Origin: Agromyces sp. SYSU T00194
GTDB lineage: Bacteria > Actinomycetota > Actinomycetes > Actinomycetales > Microbacteriaceae
Reading direction: 5' to 3'
Length of the DNA stretch: 64,000 nucleotides
NCBI RefSeq assembly: GCF_040496035.1
Contig: NZ_JBEPJZ010000001.1
Span: forward strand, 1,736,001-1,800,000
A model generated the notes under the pieces. The model was not told where the DNA came from and ran no database searches. It saw only the letters and a list, made by a program, of their open reading frames with translations. The translations under genes were made by a program, and so were the position numbers. Below, in pieces: positions 44,026 through 54,556 of this stretch. Numbering within the stretch: position 1 is the first letter of the stretch; every line of letters starts with the position of its first letter.

Positions 44026-44693
44026 CAGGACTCGCGACCGGGGGCGTCCACGCCGCCGGTGCAGAGCGCGCCCGGCTCGGGCACGAGGTCGCTGCGCCAG
44101 TACTCCTCGAGGTACTGCGCGATGCGCTCGTCGTCGGCGGACTCGACCTGCAGCTGCGAGTTCCAGCCGCTCAGCACGATGGGGGAGGGCAGCCCCTCGA
44201 ACGGCGACAGGATGACGTAGCTCGACGGCAGCAGCGACCGGAGGGTCGCGAGCTCGTCGTCGGCCAGCGACGGGTCGTAGGTGACCCAGACCGCGCCGTG
44301 CTCCATCGAGTGCACGGCGTTCTCGCTCGGCACCTGCTCGGAGTAGACGCCGCAGTTCAGCCAGGCGGGGTTGTGCTCGCCCCCGGCGGGCGGCGTCTGC
44401 GGGTAGTCGACGACGCCGTCGACGTGCAGCGACGTGTTGTCGAAGGTCTCGACGCCGTCGACCTCGGCGCCGGAGCCCCCGACCGAGTAGTTCGCCGGCT
44501 GCGGTGCGAGCACGATCGAGGTCACGACGACGCCCGCGATCGCGAGCGCCCCCACGATCGCGGCGCCGATGCCGAGTCGCCGGTTGCGCTTCGCGCGCGC
44601 CTGCTGGCGCTTGTACTCCTCGAGCTTCTTCGCCCGCTGGGCGGCGCGCTGCTGCTTGACGGTCGGCTTCTTGCCGGGCGGGGTCGCACTCAC
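44025..44693 (-). CDS. DUF3105 family membrane protein
   Basis: 222 residues. Lys/Arg/Gln-rich cytoplasmic coil (KQQRAAQRAKKLEEYKRQQ), one membrane segment near residues 42-64, then the DUF3105 domain: AGGEHNPAWLNCGVYSEQVP, SMEHGAVWVTYDP, ILSPFEGLPSPIVLSGWN. Conserved His and Cys suggest metal handling. GTG at 44693 with GAGAGG upstream. Paired with the DUF305 gene, a common actinobacterial arrangement; role unproven. Divergent from the cysteine-regulated operon. Confidence 0.88.
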   Translation of the reverse strand: MSATPPGKKPTVKQQRAAQRAKKLEEYKRQQARAKRNRRLGIGAAIVGALAIAGVVVTSIVLAPQPANYSVGGSGAEVDGVETFDNTSLHVDGVVDYPQTPPAGGEHNPAWLNCGVYSEQVPSENAVHSMEHGAVWVTYDPSLADDELATLRSLLPSSYVILSPFEGLPSPIVLSGWNSQLQVESADDERIAQYLEEYWRSDLVPEPGALCTGGVDAPGRES

Positions 44694-44829
44694 GGGTGTG
44701 CCTCTCTCGAACCTGGGGGTTGCTCCATTCGAACGTATCGGACCGGCGGAAATCTTCCCATGGGTCGCATCCGCAGCCCATTCACAGGCCGCGGGGCCGC
44801 TCGGATGGCACGCCGGCCGCGCGTCCGGC

Positions 44830-44869
44830 TAGAGTGGCTTCCGTGATCTCTTCGCTGTGTTGTCGCTGA
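44830..44869 (+). CDS. Cysteine-rich leader peptide (MISSLCCR), leaderless uORF
   Basis: The -10 TAGAGT (44830-44835) is 7 nt before GTG at 44843. From there GTG ATC TCT TCG CTG TGT TGT CGC TGA encodes MISSLCCR and stops at 44869. Two adjacent Cys codons in an eight-codon leaderless frame in front of cysteine/methionine genes match the cysteine-responsive uORF attenuators known from mycobacteria: when Cys-tRNA is scarce the ribosome stalls on the Cys codons and downstream mRNA folds differently. Too short for gene finders; coding is inferred from position and content. Confidence 0.65.
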
Positions 44870-44959
44870 CGTCGCTCATCCCGCCGACCTCGGCATGACC
44901 CGACTGCTCGCCGCATCCGGCCCGCGCATCCGCAGCGCCCGGCGAGCCGACGTGAAGGA
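44869..44959 (+). promoter_or_regulatory. Putative attenuator between the Cys leader peptide and cbs
   Basis: ACGTCGCTC (44869-44877), starting at the uORF stop, can pair with one bulge to GAGCCGACGT (44944-44953), which abuts the cbs ribosome site GAAGGA (44954-44959). A nested stem CTCGCCG/CGGCGAG spans 44917-44946. A ribosome stalled on the Cys codons would cover the first strand and leave the ribosome site open, so low cysteine should raise expression. This folding model is my inference. Confidence 0.5.
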
Positions 44960-44965
44960 CAGCAC

Positions 44966-46330
<1,365 letters not shown>

Positions 46331-46365
46331 CCCCCCGCGCCCTGGCGCTCACCCCGCGATGTCGA

Positions 46366-46477
46366 CCGTTTTCAGGAACGCGGCGGCCCGGGCATCCGAT
46401 CTGCGCCTGAGATTCAGCCCACAGACTTGATTTCACGACCTCACAAGGACAATTGCCATGACTACTCCTGAAAACGG
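46366..46477 (+). repeat. 11-bp inverted repeat spanning the metB start
   Basis: CCGTTTTCAGG (46366-46376) and its exact complement CCTGAAAACGG (46467-46477, codons 4-7 of metB) flank the ribosome site and ATG. The same core occurs at 12742. Either a folded control element for metB translation or two copies of a dispersed repeat. Confidence 0.5.
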
Positions 46478-47642
46478 ACACGCACCCCACGACATCAGCG
46501 AGCTCGGCTTCGCCACGCGCGCCGTGCACGCCGGCCAGGCCTTCGACCCCACGACCGGCGCGGTGATCCCGCCCGTGCACCTGACCACCACCTACGTGCA
46601 GGACGGCATCGGTGGCCTCCGCGGCGGCTACGAGTACTCGCGCGGCGGCAACCCGACGCGCACCGCGCTCGAGACCCAGCTCGCGGCCCTCGAGGGCGGC
46701 ACGCACGGCCTGAGCTTCGCGTCCGGCCTCGCCGCGGAGGACGCCCTGCTGCGCGCCGTGCTCGCACCCGGCGACCACGTCGTGATCGGCAACGACGTCT
46801 ACGGCGGCACGCACCGGCTCATCAACCGCATCCACGGCGCCTGGGGCATCCGCCACTCGACCATCGACACCAGCGACCTCGACGCCGTGCGCGCCGCGAT
46901 CGAGCCGGCCACCAAGGTGCTCTGGATCGAGACCCCGTCGAACCCGCTCATGAAGATCTCGGACGTCGCCGCGCTCGCCGCGATCGGCCACGAGGCCGGC
47001 GCGCTGGTCGTCGTCGACAACACGTTCGCCTCGCCCGCGCTGCAGCAGCCGCTCGCGCTCGGCGCCGACGTCGTCGTGTACTCGACCACCAAGTACCTCG
47101 GCGGCCACTCCGACGTCGTCGGCGGCGCGCTCATCACGAGCGACGACGAGCTCGAGGCGAAGGTGCGGTTCATCCAGTTCGCCGCCGGCGCGGTCTCCGC
47201 CCCGTTCGATGCATTCCTCACCAGCCGCGGCATCAAGACGCTGGCGCTGCGGATGCGGCAGCACTCCGCGACCGCCCAGCAGATCGCCGAGACCGTGCTC
47301 GGCCACCCAGCGCTCACGCGCGTGCTCTACCCGGGCCTGCCGTCGCACCCGGGCCACGCGCTCGCCGCGTCGCAGATGTCGGGCTTCGGCGGCATGCTGA
47401 CGCTCGACTTCGCGGGCGGGGCCGCCGCGGCGCGGTCGTTCGCCGAGTCGACCACCCTGTTCCAGCTGGCCGAGTCGCTCGGCGGCGTGGAGTCGCTCGT
47501 GAACTACCCGTCGGAGATGACCCACGCGTCGGTCAAGGGCACGCCCGCCGAGGTGCCCGAGTCCATCGTGCGGCTGTCGGTCGGCGTCGAGGAGACGGCC
47601 GACCTCGTCGCCGACGTCGTCGGCGCGCTCGATCGGCTGTAG
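46458..47642 (+). CDS. metB: Cystathionine gamma-synthase/lyase-type PLP enzyme
   Basis: 394-residue Cys/Met metabolism PLP enzyme. PLP Lys212 in VVYSTTKYLGGHSDVVGG; GYEYSRGGNPTRTALETQ and SFASGLAAEDALLRAV are family signatures; the C-terminus PESIVRLSVGVEETADLVAD is complete. The fold does not separate gamma-synthase from gamma-lyase; next to cbs a cystathionine gamma-lyase role (cysteine formation) is equally likely, and many actinobacterial enzymes do both. AAGGA precedes the ATG. 127 nt from cbs, so internal control is possible. Confidence 0.9.
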   Translation: MTTPENGHAPHDISELGFATRAVHAGQAFDPTTGAVIPPVHLTTTYVQDGIGGLRGGYEYSRGGNPTRTALETQLAALEGGTHGLSFASGLAAEDALLRAVLAPGDHVVIGNDVYGGTHRLINRIHGAWGIRHSTIDTSDLDAVRAAIEPATKVLWIETPSNPLMKISDVAALAAIGHEAGALVVVDNTFASPALQQPLALGADVVVYSTTKYLGGHSDVVGGALITSDDELEAKVRFIQFAAGAVSAPFDAFLTSRGIKTLALRMRQHSATAQQIAETVLGHPALTRVLYPGLPSHPGHALAASQMSGFGGMLTLDFAGGAAAARSFAESTTLFQLAESLGGVESLVNYPSEMTHASVKGTPAEVPESIVRLSVGVEETADLVADVVGALDRL

Positions 47643-47649
47643 CGGGCGA

Positions 47650-47687
47650 GCGGATGCCCCGAGCGACGAACGTCCCGGGGCATCCGC
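47650..47687 (+). terminator. Terminator hairpin after metB
   Basis: GCGGATGCCCCG (47650-47661) pairs with CGGGGCATCCGC (47676-47687), 7 nt after the stop. Confidence 0.8.
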
Positions 47688-47771
47688 CCACCGGCCGACG
47701 CCCGTCCACCACGTCGGCCCGGATCGCCCGCGTCTCTGGCGGGTCGCGGGCCGGTGCGGTATGACGGTCAC

Positions 47772-48431
47772 ATGAGGGAAGATGCGGTCACGCGCTGGGT
47801 CGAGCGGTATCGCCGTGCGTGGATCTCGAACGACCCGGGTGACATCCGCTCGCTCTTCACCGAGCACGCGGAGTACACCAGCACGCCCGGCACCGAGCCG
47901 TACCGTGGTCACGAGGAGATCGTGTCGTGGTGGCTCGAGAACGCCGACGGCCCCGACGAGACGACCTTCACCTGGGAGCCGCTGCTGGTCGGCGACACCC
48001 GGGCGGTCATCGAGGGCCGCACCGTCTACCTGGGCGCGACCGCGTACCGCAACCTGTGGGTGATCGACCTCGCCCCCGACGGCCGGGCCACCGCGTTCAC
48101 CGAGTGGTGGGTCGAGGAGGAGGACGTCGACCTCGACGAGGAGGACGGGCCGGGCGACCTCGGCGACGAGGACCTCGGCGACGAAAGCGACGACGACGAC
48201 GAGTACGACGAGGACGACCTCGACGACCGGGACGACCTCGACGAGGACGAGGGCGAAGACGAGGACGACGAGTACGACGACTGGGACGACGACGAGGAGG
48301 AGGAGTCGGAGACGGAGGCCGACGACGACGTCGACGACGTCGACGACCTCGACGACGACTACGACTACGACGACGACGTGGACGTGGACGTCGACGGCGA
48401 GGACGCGCCCGACCTGCCGCCCGCCCGTTGA
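47772..48431 (+). CDS. SnoaL-like domain protein with a long polyacidic tail
   Basis: 219 residues. Residues 1-118 form a SnoaL/NTF2-like alpha+beta cone: WVERYRRAWISNDPGDIRSL, FTEHAEYTSTPG, GHEEIVSWWLEN, FTEWWVEEED. Such folds bind or modify small hydrophobic molecules. The last 100 residues are almost entirely Asp/Glu (runs such as DESDDDDEYDEDDLDD) with a few Tyr and Trp; this tail must be disordered and very negative. TATGAC (47760-47765) is six bases before the ATG, so the mRNA is probably leaderless. Function unknown; the tail could buffer cations or bind basic partners. Confidence 0.75.
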   Translation: MREDAVTRWVERYRRAWISNDPGDIRSLFTEHAEYTSTPGTEPYRGHEEIVSWWLENADGPDETTFTWEPLLVGDTRAVIEGRTVYLGATAYRNLWVIDLAPDGRATAFTEWWVEEEDVDLDEEDGPGDLGDEDLGDESDDDDEYDEDDLDDRDDLDEDEGEDEDDEYDDWDDDEEEESETEADDDVDDVDDLDDDYDYDDDVDVDVDGEDAPDLPPAR

Positions 48432-48539
48432 CCGCGCCCGCTGACCGCGCACGGAGCGACGGGAGCGCGAGTCGTCATGAACCGTCGGATTGTGCGCGCG
48501 GGAAGCGACGTTTCGCGACGACTCGGGGAGGATGGACGC

Positions 48540-49370
48540 ATGACCGTTCCCTCCCGCGTGCTCAACGACGGCAATTCGCTCCCGCAGCTCGGCCTCGGCA
48601 CGTACAAGCTCGATGACGGCGAGGGCGTCGCGGCCATGGTGTCCGCGCTCGAGTCGGGGTACCGGCTGCTCGACACCGCCGTGAACTACGGCAACGAGGA
48701 GGCGGTCGGCGAGGCGCTGCGCCGGTCGGGGGTCGACCGCAGCGACGTCGTCGTCGCGACCAAGGTGCCCGGGCGCGACCACGGCTTCGACGAGACGCTC
48801 GCCAGCCTCGAGGGGTCGCTCGAGCGGCTCGGCCTGGACTGGGTCGACCTCTACCTGATCCACTGGCCGAACCCGAGCGTCGACCGGTACGTCGACGCCT
48901 GGCGGGCGATGATCAAGGCGCGCGAGCGCGGCATGGTGCGCTCCATCGGCGTCTCGAACTTCACGGTCGGGCACCTCGCCCGCATCATCGACGAGACCGG
49001 CGTGGTGCCCGCGGTCAACCAGGTCGAACTGCACCCGTACTTCGCGCAGCGCGCGCAGCGGGAGTTCCACGCCGAGCACGGCATCGCGACCGAGAGCTGG
49101 AGCCCGTTGGCCCGGCGCTCCGAGCTGCTGTCGGAGCCGGTCGTGCAGGAGGCCGCCGCCGCCCACGGCCGCACGCCGACGCAGGCGGTGCTGCGCTGGC
49201 ACGTGCAGCTGGGCACCGTGCCCATCCCGAAGTCGTCGGACGCGGCGCGCCAGCGCGAGAACCTCGACGTGTTCGGCTTCGAGCTGACCCCCGGCGAGAT
49301 GGAGGCGATCTCGGCGCTCGAGCGCGGGCGGCTCTGGGACGGCGATCCGGACACGCACGAGGAGATGTAG
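48540..49370 (+). CDS. Aldo/keto reductase
   Basis: 276-residue NADPH-dependent reductase of the AKR5 type. Catalytic tetrad: Asp in LLDTAVNYGNEEAVGEAL, Tyr in the same stretch, Lys in VVVATKVPGR, His in DLYLIHWPNPS. NADPH-binding end VPIPKSSDAARQRENLDVFG. ATG at 48540 has GGGGAGGA upstream; an earlier in-frame ATG at 48477 has no site and adds a non-family extension. Substrate range (2,5-diketo-gluconate-like or general aldehydes) unknown. Unlinked to its neighbours. Confidence 0.92.
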   Translation: MTVPSRVLNDGNSLPQLGLGTYKLDDGEGVAAMVSALESGYRLLDTAVNYGNEEAVGEALRRSGVDRSDVVVATKVPGRDHGFDETLASLEGSLERLGLDWVDLYLIHWPNPSVDRYVDAWRAMIKARERGMVRSIGVSNFTVGHLARIIDETGVVPAVNQVELHPYFAQRAQREFHAEHGIATESWSPLARRSELLSEPVVQEAAAAHGRTPTQAVLRWHVQLGTVPIPKSSDAARQRENLDVFGFELTPGEMEAISALERGRLWDGDPDTHEEM

Positions 49371-49413
49371 CCCGAGCGGCGCGGCGACGCGCTCGCCGGA
49401 GGCATCCGACTGC

Positions 49414-49464
49414 TTGCAGGCAGCGACCGTGAGCGCTAACGTGGGGTTCCGTTAGCGCTCACGG
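49414..49464 (+). promoter_or_regulatory. Arabinose operon promoter with long inverted-repeat operator
   Basis: TTGCAG (49414-49419), 17 bp, TAACGT (49437-49442). CCGTGAGCGCTAACG (49427-49441) and its exact complement CGTTAGCGCTCACGG (49450-49464), 8 bp apart, cover the -10 and start point. Each arm contains an AGCGCT-centred LacI half-palindrome, so two dimers or one tetramer could bind. The LacI gene at the end of the operon is the probable partner. Confidence 0.8.
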
Positions 49465-49502
49465 AGCGCGCGCCGCACCCGCCGACCGTCGAAGGAGACC
49501 GC

Positions 49503-50234
49503 ATGGCCGCCGACCCCGCGCACGCGCGCACCGAGTTCGCACCGGAGGTCGAGGCATCCATCGCCCGGGTCCGGGAGGACGTCGCCCGGCTGCACGGGGA
49601 GCTCACGCGCTACGGCCTGGTCGTCTGGACCGGCGGCAACGTCTCGGGCCGCGTGCCGGGCGCCGACCTCTTCGTGATCAAGCCCTCCGGCGTCTCCTAC
49701 GACGACCTGGCGCCCGAGAACATGGTCCTCTGCGACCTCGACGGCAACGTGCTCCCTGGCACTCCCGGCTCCGAGCGCAACGCGTCGAGCGACACCGCCG
49801 CGCACGCCTACGTCTACCGGCACATGCCCGAGGTCGGCGGCGTGGTGCACACGCACTCCACGTTCGCCGTCGCGTGGGCCGCGCGGGCAGAGGAGATCCC
49901 GTGCGTGATCACCGGCATGGCCGACGAGTTCGGCGGGCCGATCCCGGTCGGCCCGTTCGCGGTCATCGGCGACGACTCGATCGGCCGCGGCATCGTCGAG
50001 ACGCTCTCCGGCCACCGCTCGCGCGCCGTGCTGATGCAGAACCACGGCCCGTTCACGATCGGCGTCGACGCGAAGGACGCCGTCAAGGCGGCGGTGATGG
50101 TGGAGGACGCCGCGCGCAGCGTGCACTACGCGCGCGAGGCGGGCCCGCTCGTCCCGATCCCGCAGGAGCAGATCGACGCGCTCTACGCGCGGTACCAGCA
50201 CGTCTACGGCCAGGGAGAGGATGCACGCCGATGA
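49503..50234 (+). CDS. araD: L-ribulose-5-phosphate 4-epimerase
   Basis: 243-residue class II aldolase-family epimerase that turns L-ribulose 5-phosphate into D-xylulose 5-phosphate. TGGNVSGRVPGADLFVIKPS is the phosphate/substrate loop; zinc His residues lie in GGVVHTHSTFAVAWA and near QNHGPFTIG. GAAGGAG upstream of the ATG. First gene of the arabinose operon; its stop overlaps the kinase ATG (ATGA). Confidence 0.94.
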   Translation: MAADPAHARTEFAPEVEASIARVREDVARLHGELTRYGLVVWTGGNVSGRVPGADLFVIKPSGVSYDDLAPENMVLCDLDGNVLPGTPGSERNASSDTAAHAYVYRHMPEVGGVVHTHSTFAVAWAARAEEIPCVITGMADEFGGPIPVGPFAVIGDDSIGRGIVETLSGHRSRAVLMQNHGPFTIGVDAKDAVKAAVMVEDAARSVHYAREAGPLVPIPQEQIDALYARYQHVYGQGEDARR

Positions 50235-51844
50235 GCACGACGCAGCCCGCAGCGCAGATCACCGAGGGTCGCGCCGTGCTCGGCATCGAGCTCGGCTCCA
50301 CCCGCATCAAGGCCTGCCTCGTCGGCGAGGACCCCACCGAGGTGCTCGCCGTCGGCGGCCACGAGTGGGAGAACGACTTCGTCGACCGCACCTGGACCTA
50401 CGCGCTCGACGACGTGTGGTCGGGGCTGCGGGCCGCATACGCCGAGCTCGTCGCCGACGCGGAGCGCCGCCACGGCGTCGCCCCGACCACGTTCCGCGCG
50501 ATCGGCGTCTCGGCCATGATGCACGGCTACCTCGCCTTCGACGCCGACGGCGAACTGCTCGTGCCGTTCCGCACCTGGCGCAACACCTCGACCGGGCCCG
50601 CCGCCGCGGAGCTCAGCGCGCGGTTCGGCCTGAACATCCCGCTGCGCTGGTCGATCGCGCACCTCCACCAGGCGGTGCTCGACGAGGAGCCGCACGTGCC
50701 CCGGCTCGCGTCGATCACCACGCTCGCGGGATACGTCCACCGCCGGCTCACCGGTCGCGACGTGCTCGGGGTGGGGGATGCCTCGGGCATGTTCCCGATC
50801 GACTCCGCGACCTGCGACTACGACGCCGGTCTCGTCGCGAGCTACGACGCGCTCGTCGCCGACCGCGCGCCCGGGCTGGCCGTCGCCGACCTCCTGCCCG
50901 AGGTGCTGCCCGCCGGTGCCGAGGCCGGCTCGCTCACCGCCCAGGGGGCCGCGCTGCTCGACCCGACCGGCGCGCTGCGGCCCGGCATCCCGCTCTGCCC
51001 GCCCGAGGGCGACGCCGGCACCGGCATGGTCGCGACGAACGCCGTCGCCCCCCGCACCGGCAACGTCAGCGCGGGCACCAGCATCTTCGCGATGGTCGTG
51101 CTGGAGCATCCGCTCGCCGCCGCGCACGAGGAGCTCGACCTCGTGACCACGCCCGCCGGCGACCCGGTCGCCATGGTGCACTGCAACAACGGCGCGAGCG
51201 AGCTGGCGGCATGGGTCGGCGTGTTCGGGCGGTTCGCCGAGGCGGCCGGCACGCCGGTGTCGACGGATGCCGCGTTCGGCGCCCTGTTCCGCGAGGCGCT
51301 CGACGGCGAGCCCGATGCGGGCGGGCTCCTCGCGTACAACCAGCTGGCCGGCGAGCCGATCGCCGGCATCGCCGAGGGGCGGCCGATGGTCGTGCGCACC
51401 CCCGACAGCCGCTTCACGCTCGCGAACCTCATGCGCGCCCAGATCTACGGCGTGTACGGTGCGCTCGCGCTCGGCATGCGGGTGCTCACCGCCGAGGGCG
51501 TCGCGATCGACCGCATGTTCGGCCACGGCGGCATCTTCCGTACTGCGGGCGTCGCGCAGCGCTTCCTCGCGGGGGCGCTGAACGCGCCCGTCGCCGTCGG
51601 CGAGACCGCCTCTGAGGGCGGCGCGTGGGGCATCGCCGTGCTGGCCGGCTACCGTGTCGCGGTCGCCGGTTCGCCCAAGGCATCCGCCCCCGACCTCGCC
51701 TCGTACCTGGACGCGCAGGTCTTCGCCGGCGCCGACGTCGACGAGGTCGCGCCCGACCCCGCCGACGTCGCCGGGTTCGCCGCGTACCTCGACCGCTACC
51801 GGGCGGGCCTCGCCGCCGAGGCCGCCGCCGTGGAGGCGCTCTGA
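50231..51844 (+). CDS. araB: L-ribulokinase-type FGGY carbohydrate kinase
   Basis: 537-residue FGGY kinase. N-terminal ATPase motif [17 protein letters not shown], catalytic region [24 protein letters not shown]-type loop [13 protein letters not shown], and [20 protein letters not shown] near the C-terminus. Sequence type is the one found between araD and araA in actinobacteria and related groups, sometimes annotated as xylulokinase; position makes L-ribulose the likely substrate. GGAGAGG upstream and a 4-nt overlap with araD. Confidence 0.88.
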   Translation: MSTTQPAAQITEGRAVLGIELGSTRIKACLVGEDPTEVLAVGGHEWENDFVDRTWTYALDDVWSGLRAAYAELVADAERRHGVAPTTFRAIGVSAMMHGYLAFDADGELLVPFRTWRNTSTGPAAAELSARFGLNIPLRWSIAHLHQAVLDEEPHVPRLASITTLAGYVHRRLTGRDVLGVGDASGMFPIDSATCDYDAGLVASYDALVADRAPGLAVADLLPEVLPAGAEAGSLTAQGAALLDPTGALRPGIPLCPPEGDAGTGMVATNAVAPRTGNVSAGTSIFAMVVLEHPLAAAHEELDLVTTPAGDPVAMVHCNNGASELAAWVGVFGRFAEAAGTPVSTDAAFGALFREALDGEPDAGGLLAYNQLAGEPIAGIAEGRPMVVRTPDSRFTLANLMRAQIYGVYGALALGMRVLTAEGVAIDRMFGHGGIFRTAGVAQRFLAGALNAPVAVGETASEGGAWGIAVLAGYRVAVAGSPKASAPDLASYLDAQVFAGADVDEVAPDPADVAGFAAYLDRYRAGLAAEAAAVEAL

Positions 51845-51847
51845 CCC

Positions 51848-51893
51848 GGGGCGGATGCTCCGGGGCATCCGCACGCCCCGTCGCATCCGCCCC
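51848..51893 (+). terminator. Intercistronic hairpin between araB and araA
   Basis: GGGGCGGATGC (51848-51858) pairs with GCATCCGCCCC (51883-51893); an alternative shorter pairing uses the GCATCCGC near 51865. araA follows after 33 nt with its own ribosome site, so this probably tunes rather than ends transcription. Confidence 0.55.
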
Positions 51894-51926
51894 GACCTCC
51901 CCGCACCACCCACCCAGGAGACATCG

Positions 51927-53450
51927 ATGACCCGCACCCCGCTCACCACCTCGCTCGACGCGTACGAGGTCTGGTTCCTCACCGGCAGCCAGCACCTCTA
52001 CGGGCCCGAGACCCTCCAGCAGGTCGCCGAGCAGTCGCGACAGGTGGCCGAGACGCTGGGCGCCGCATCCGACGTGCCCGTGAAGGTCACCTGGCTGCCC
52101 GTGCTCACCGACGCCGACGCCATCAGGCGGGTCGCGCTCGAGGCCAACGCCGCGCCGAACGTCATCGGCGTCGTCGCCTGGATGCACACGTTCAGCCCCG
52201 CCAAGATGTGGATCGCGGGCCTCGACGCGCTGCGGAAGCCGCTCGCGCACCTGCACACGCAGGCCAACGTCGCGCTGCCGTGGAGCGAGATCGACTTCGA
52301 CTTCATGAACCTGAACCAGGCCGCGCACGGCGACCGCGAGTTCGGGTACATCCAGACCCGGCTCGGCGTGCCGCGCACGACCATCGTCGGCCACGCGAGC
52401 GACCCGCGCGTGCAGCAGCGGTTCGGCACCTGGCAGCGGGCGGCGGCCGGGCTCGCGGCATCCCGCTCGCTGAAGCTCGCGCGGTTCGGCGACAACATGC
52501 GCTACGTCGCGGTGACCGAGGGCGACAAGACCGAGGCCGAGCTGCGGCTCGGCGTGCAGGTGAACACGTGGGGCGTCAACGAGCTGGCGGATGCGGTGGC
52601 GGCTGTGTCGTCCGCCGAGGTCGACGTGCTCGTGGCCGAGTACGAGGACCTCTACGACGTGGTGCCCGAGCTGCGGCGCGGCGGCGAGCGGCACGAGTCG
52701 CTGCGCGACGGCGCGGCGATCGAGCTCGGGCTGCGGGCGTTCCTCGAGGAGGGAGGGTTCGGCGCGTTCACCACGTCGTTCGAAGACCTCGGCGCGCTGA
52801 AGCAGCTGCCCGGACTCGCGGTGCAGCGCCTCATGGCCGATGGCTACGGGTTCGGCGCCGAGGGCGACTGGAAGACGGCGATCCTCGTGCGCGTGGCGAA
52901 CGTGATGGGCGCGGGGCTGCCCGGCGGCGCGTCGCTCATGGAGGACTACACCTACGACCTCACGCCCGGGAACGAGCTCATCCTCGGCGCGCACATGCTC
53001 GAGGTGTCGCCGTCGCTCACCACGGCGAAGCCCACGCTCGAGATCCACCCGCTCGGCATCGGCGGCAAGGACGACCCGGTGCGCCTGGTCTTCACCGCCG
53101 ACCCCGGCCCGGCCGTCGTCGTCGCGATGAGCGACATGCGCGACCGCTTCCGCCTCACGGCGAACGTGGTCGAGAACGTGCCGCTGCCCGAGCCGCTGCC
53201 GAAGCTGCCCGTCGGCCGCGCCGTCTGGAGGCCCGCCCCCGACTTCGCCACGAGCGCCGCCGCGTGGCTCGCCGCCGGAGCCGCGCACCACACGGTCATG
53301 TCCACCGCCGTGGGCGTCGACGTGTTCCGCGACTTCGCGACCATGGCGGGCCTCGAGCTGCTGGTCATCGACGAGGAGACCACGCAGCGCGGCTTCGAGC
53401 AGGAGGTGCGCTGGAACCAGGCGTACTTCCGGCTCGCGCAGGGGCTGTAG
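51927..53450 (+). CDS. araA: L-arabinose isomerase
   Basis: 507-residue isomerase converting L-arabinose to L-ribulose. Start [20 protein letters not shown] is the family signature; [35 protein letters not shown] and [15 protein letters not shown] line the active site; metal-binding Glu/His residues lie around [27 protein letters not shown] and [23 protein letters not shown] precedes the ATG. Full length, third gene of the operon. Confidence 0.97.
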   Translation: MTRTPLTTSLDAYEVWFLTGSQHLYGPETLQQVAEQSRQVAETLGAASDVPVKVTWLPVLTDADAIRRVALEANAAPNVIGVVAWMHTFSPAKMWIAGLDALRKPLAHLHTQANVALPWSEIDFDFMNLNQAAHGDREFGYIQTRLGVPRTTIVGHASDPRVQQRFGTWQRAAAGLAASRSLKLARFGDNMRYVAVTEGDKTEAELRLGVQVNTWGVNELADAVAAVSSAEVDVLVAEYEDLYDVVPELRRGGERHESLRDGAAIELGLRAFLEEGGFGAFTTSFEDLGALKQLPGLAVQRLMADGYGFGAEGDWKTAILVRVANVMGAGLPGGASLMEDYTYDLTPGNELILGAHMLEVSPSLTTAKPTLEIHPLGIGGKDDPVRLVFTADPGPAVVVAMSDMRDRFRLTANVVENVPLPEPLPKLPVGRAVWRPAPDFATSAAAWLAAGAAHHTVMSTAVGVDVFRDFATMAGLELLVIDEETTQRGFEQEVRWNQAYFRLAQGL

Positions 53451-53461
53451 GGCCGTCGGGC

Positions 53462-54508
53462 ATGGCGGACGCGGGGGAGCGGGCCGGGCGGACGACCGCC
53501 GCCGGCGTGCCGACGATGTTCGACGTCGCGCGGCTCGCGGGCGTCTCGCACCAGACCGTGTCGCGGGTGCTGAACGGGCGGTCGGATGTCGCCGACGCGA
53601 CCCGCGCACGCGTGCAGGACGCGATCGCCGAGCTGCACTACACCCCGTCTCCCGCTGCCCGGGCCATGGCGAGCCGGCGATCGCGCTCGCTCGGCCTCGT
53701 GCTCGCCGGTCGCCCCGACTACGGCCCGTCGAGCGCCGCGCTCGAGTGCAACCAGGCGGCCTACGCCGCCGGGTACGCCGTCAGCCAGGTGAGCATGCGC
53801 TCGCTCGAGGCATCCGCCCTGCGCGAGGCCGTGCGGCGGCTCGTCGCGCAACGGGTCGAGGCGCTCGTGCTGATCTCGGGAGAGCGCGAGGCGGTCGAGG
53901 TCGTCGCGTCGCTCGACGCGCCGGTGCCGGTCGTGGCGGTCGCGGCAGAGGATCTCGCCGGCGTGCGCCGCGTGGCGATCGACCAGGCCGCCGGCGCGCG
54001 TGCCGCGGTCGAGCACCTCGTGGCGCTCGGGCACCGGGAGATCCGGCACGTCGCCGGGCCCGGCACGTGGATGGACGCGAGCGAGCGGGTGCGCGGCTGG
54101 CGCACCGCGATGGCGGCGCACGGCCTCGACTGCCGCGAGCCGTTCGCGGGCGAGTGGCTGCCCGACTCGGGGTACGCCGCCGGCGTCGCGCTCGCCGCGG
54201 ACCCGAGCGCGACGGCCGTGTTCGTCGGCAACGACCAGATGGCGCTCGGCCTGCTGCACGCGTTGCGCGACGCGGGGCGCCGGGTGCCCGAGGACGTCAG
54301 CGTGGTCGGGTTCGACGACGCGCCGCAGGCCGCGCACTTCGCCCCGCCGCTGACCACGCTCCGCCAGGACTTCGACGCGCTCGGACGCGACACGATGTCG
54401 CTGGTCGCCGCCCTGCTCGACGGCGGCGACGCGGCCCCGGACCCCGCGCCCCGCGTGCCCGAGCTCGTGGTGCGGGCCAGCACGGCGCCGCCGCGCGCCG
54501 GCGGCTGA
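53462..54508 (+). CDS. LacI-family regulator of the arabinose operon (AraR-like)
   Basis: 348-residue regulator: HTH TMFDVARLAGVSHQTVSRVL, hinge YTPSPAARAMASRRSRSLGL, ligand core with VFVGNDQMALGLLHALRDAG, end ELVVRASTAPPRAGG. Starts 11 nt after araA, so it is the last gene of the operon it presumably represses through the 49427-49464 inverted repeat, giving autoregulation. Ligand expected to be arabinose or a phosphorylated intermediate. An N-terminal extension of about 16 residues precedes the HTH. Confidence 0.9.
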   Translation: MADAGERAGRTTAAGVPTMFDVARLAGVSHQTVSRVLNGRSDVADATRARVQDAIAELHYTPSPAARAMASRRSRSLGLVLAGRPDYGPSSAALECNQAAYAAGYAVSQVSMRSLEASALREAVRRLVAQRVEALVLISGEREAVEVVASLDAPVPVVAVAAEDLAGVRRVAIDQAAGARAAVEHLVALGHREIRHVAGPGTWMDASERVRGWRTAMAAHGLDCREPFAGEWLPDSGYAAGVALAADPSATAVFVGNDQMALGLLHALRDAGRRVPEDVSVVGFDDAPQAAHFAPPLTTLRQDFDALGRDTMSLVAALLDGGDAAPDPAPRVPELVVRASTAPPRAGG

Positions 54509-54520
54509 GCCCGGCGAGGC

Positions 54521-54552
54521 GCGGGGCGGGCGCAGGAGCGCACCCGCCCCGC
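54521..54552. terminator. Bidirectional terminator between arabinose and xylose loci
   Basis: GCGGGGCGGG (54521-54530) pairs with CCCGCCCCGC (54543-54552) between convergent stops. Confidence 0.7.
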
Positions 54553-54556
54553 TGCG

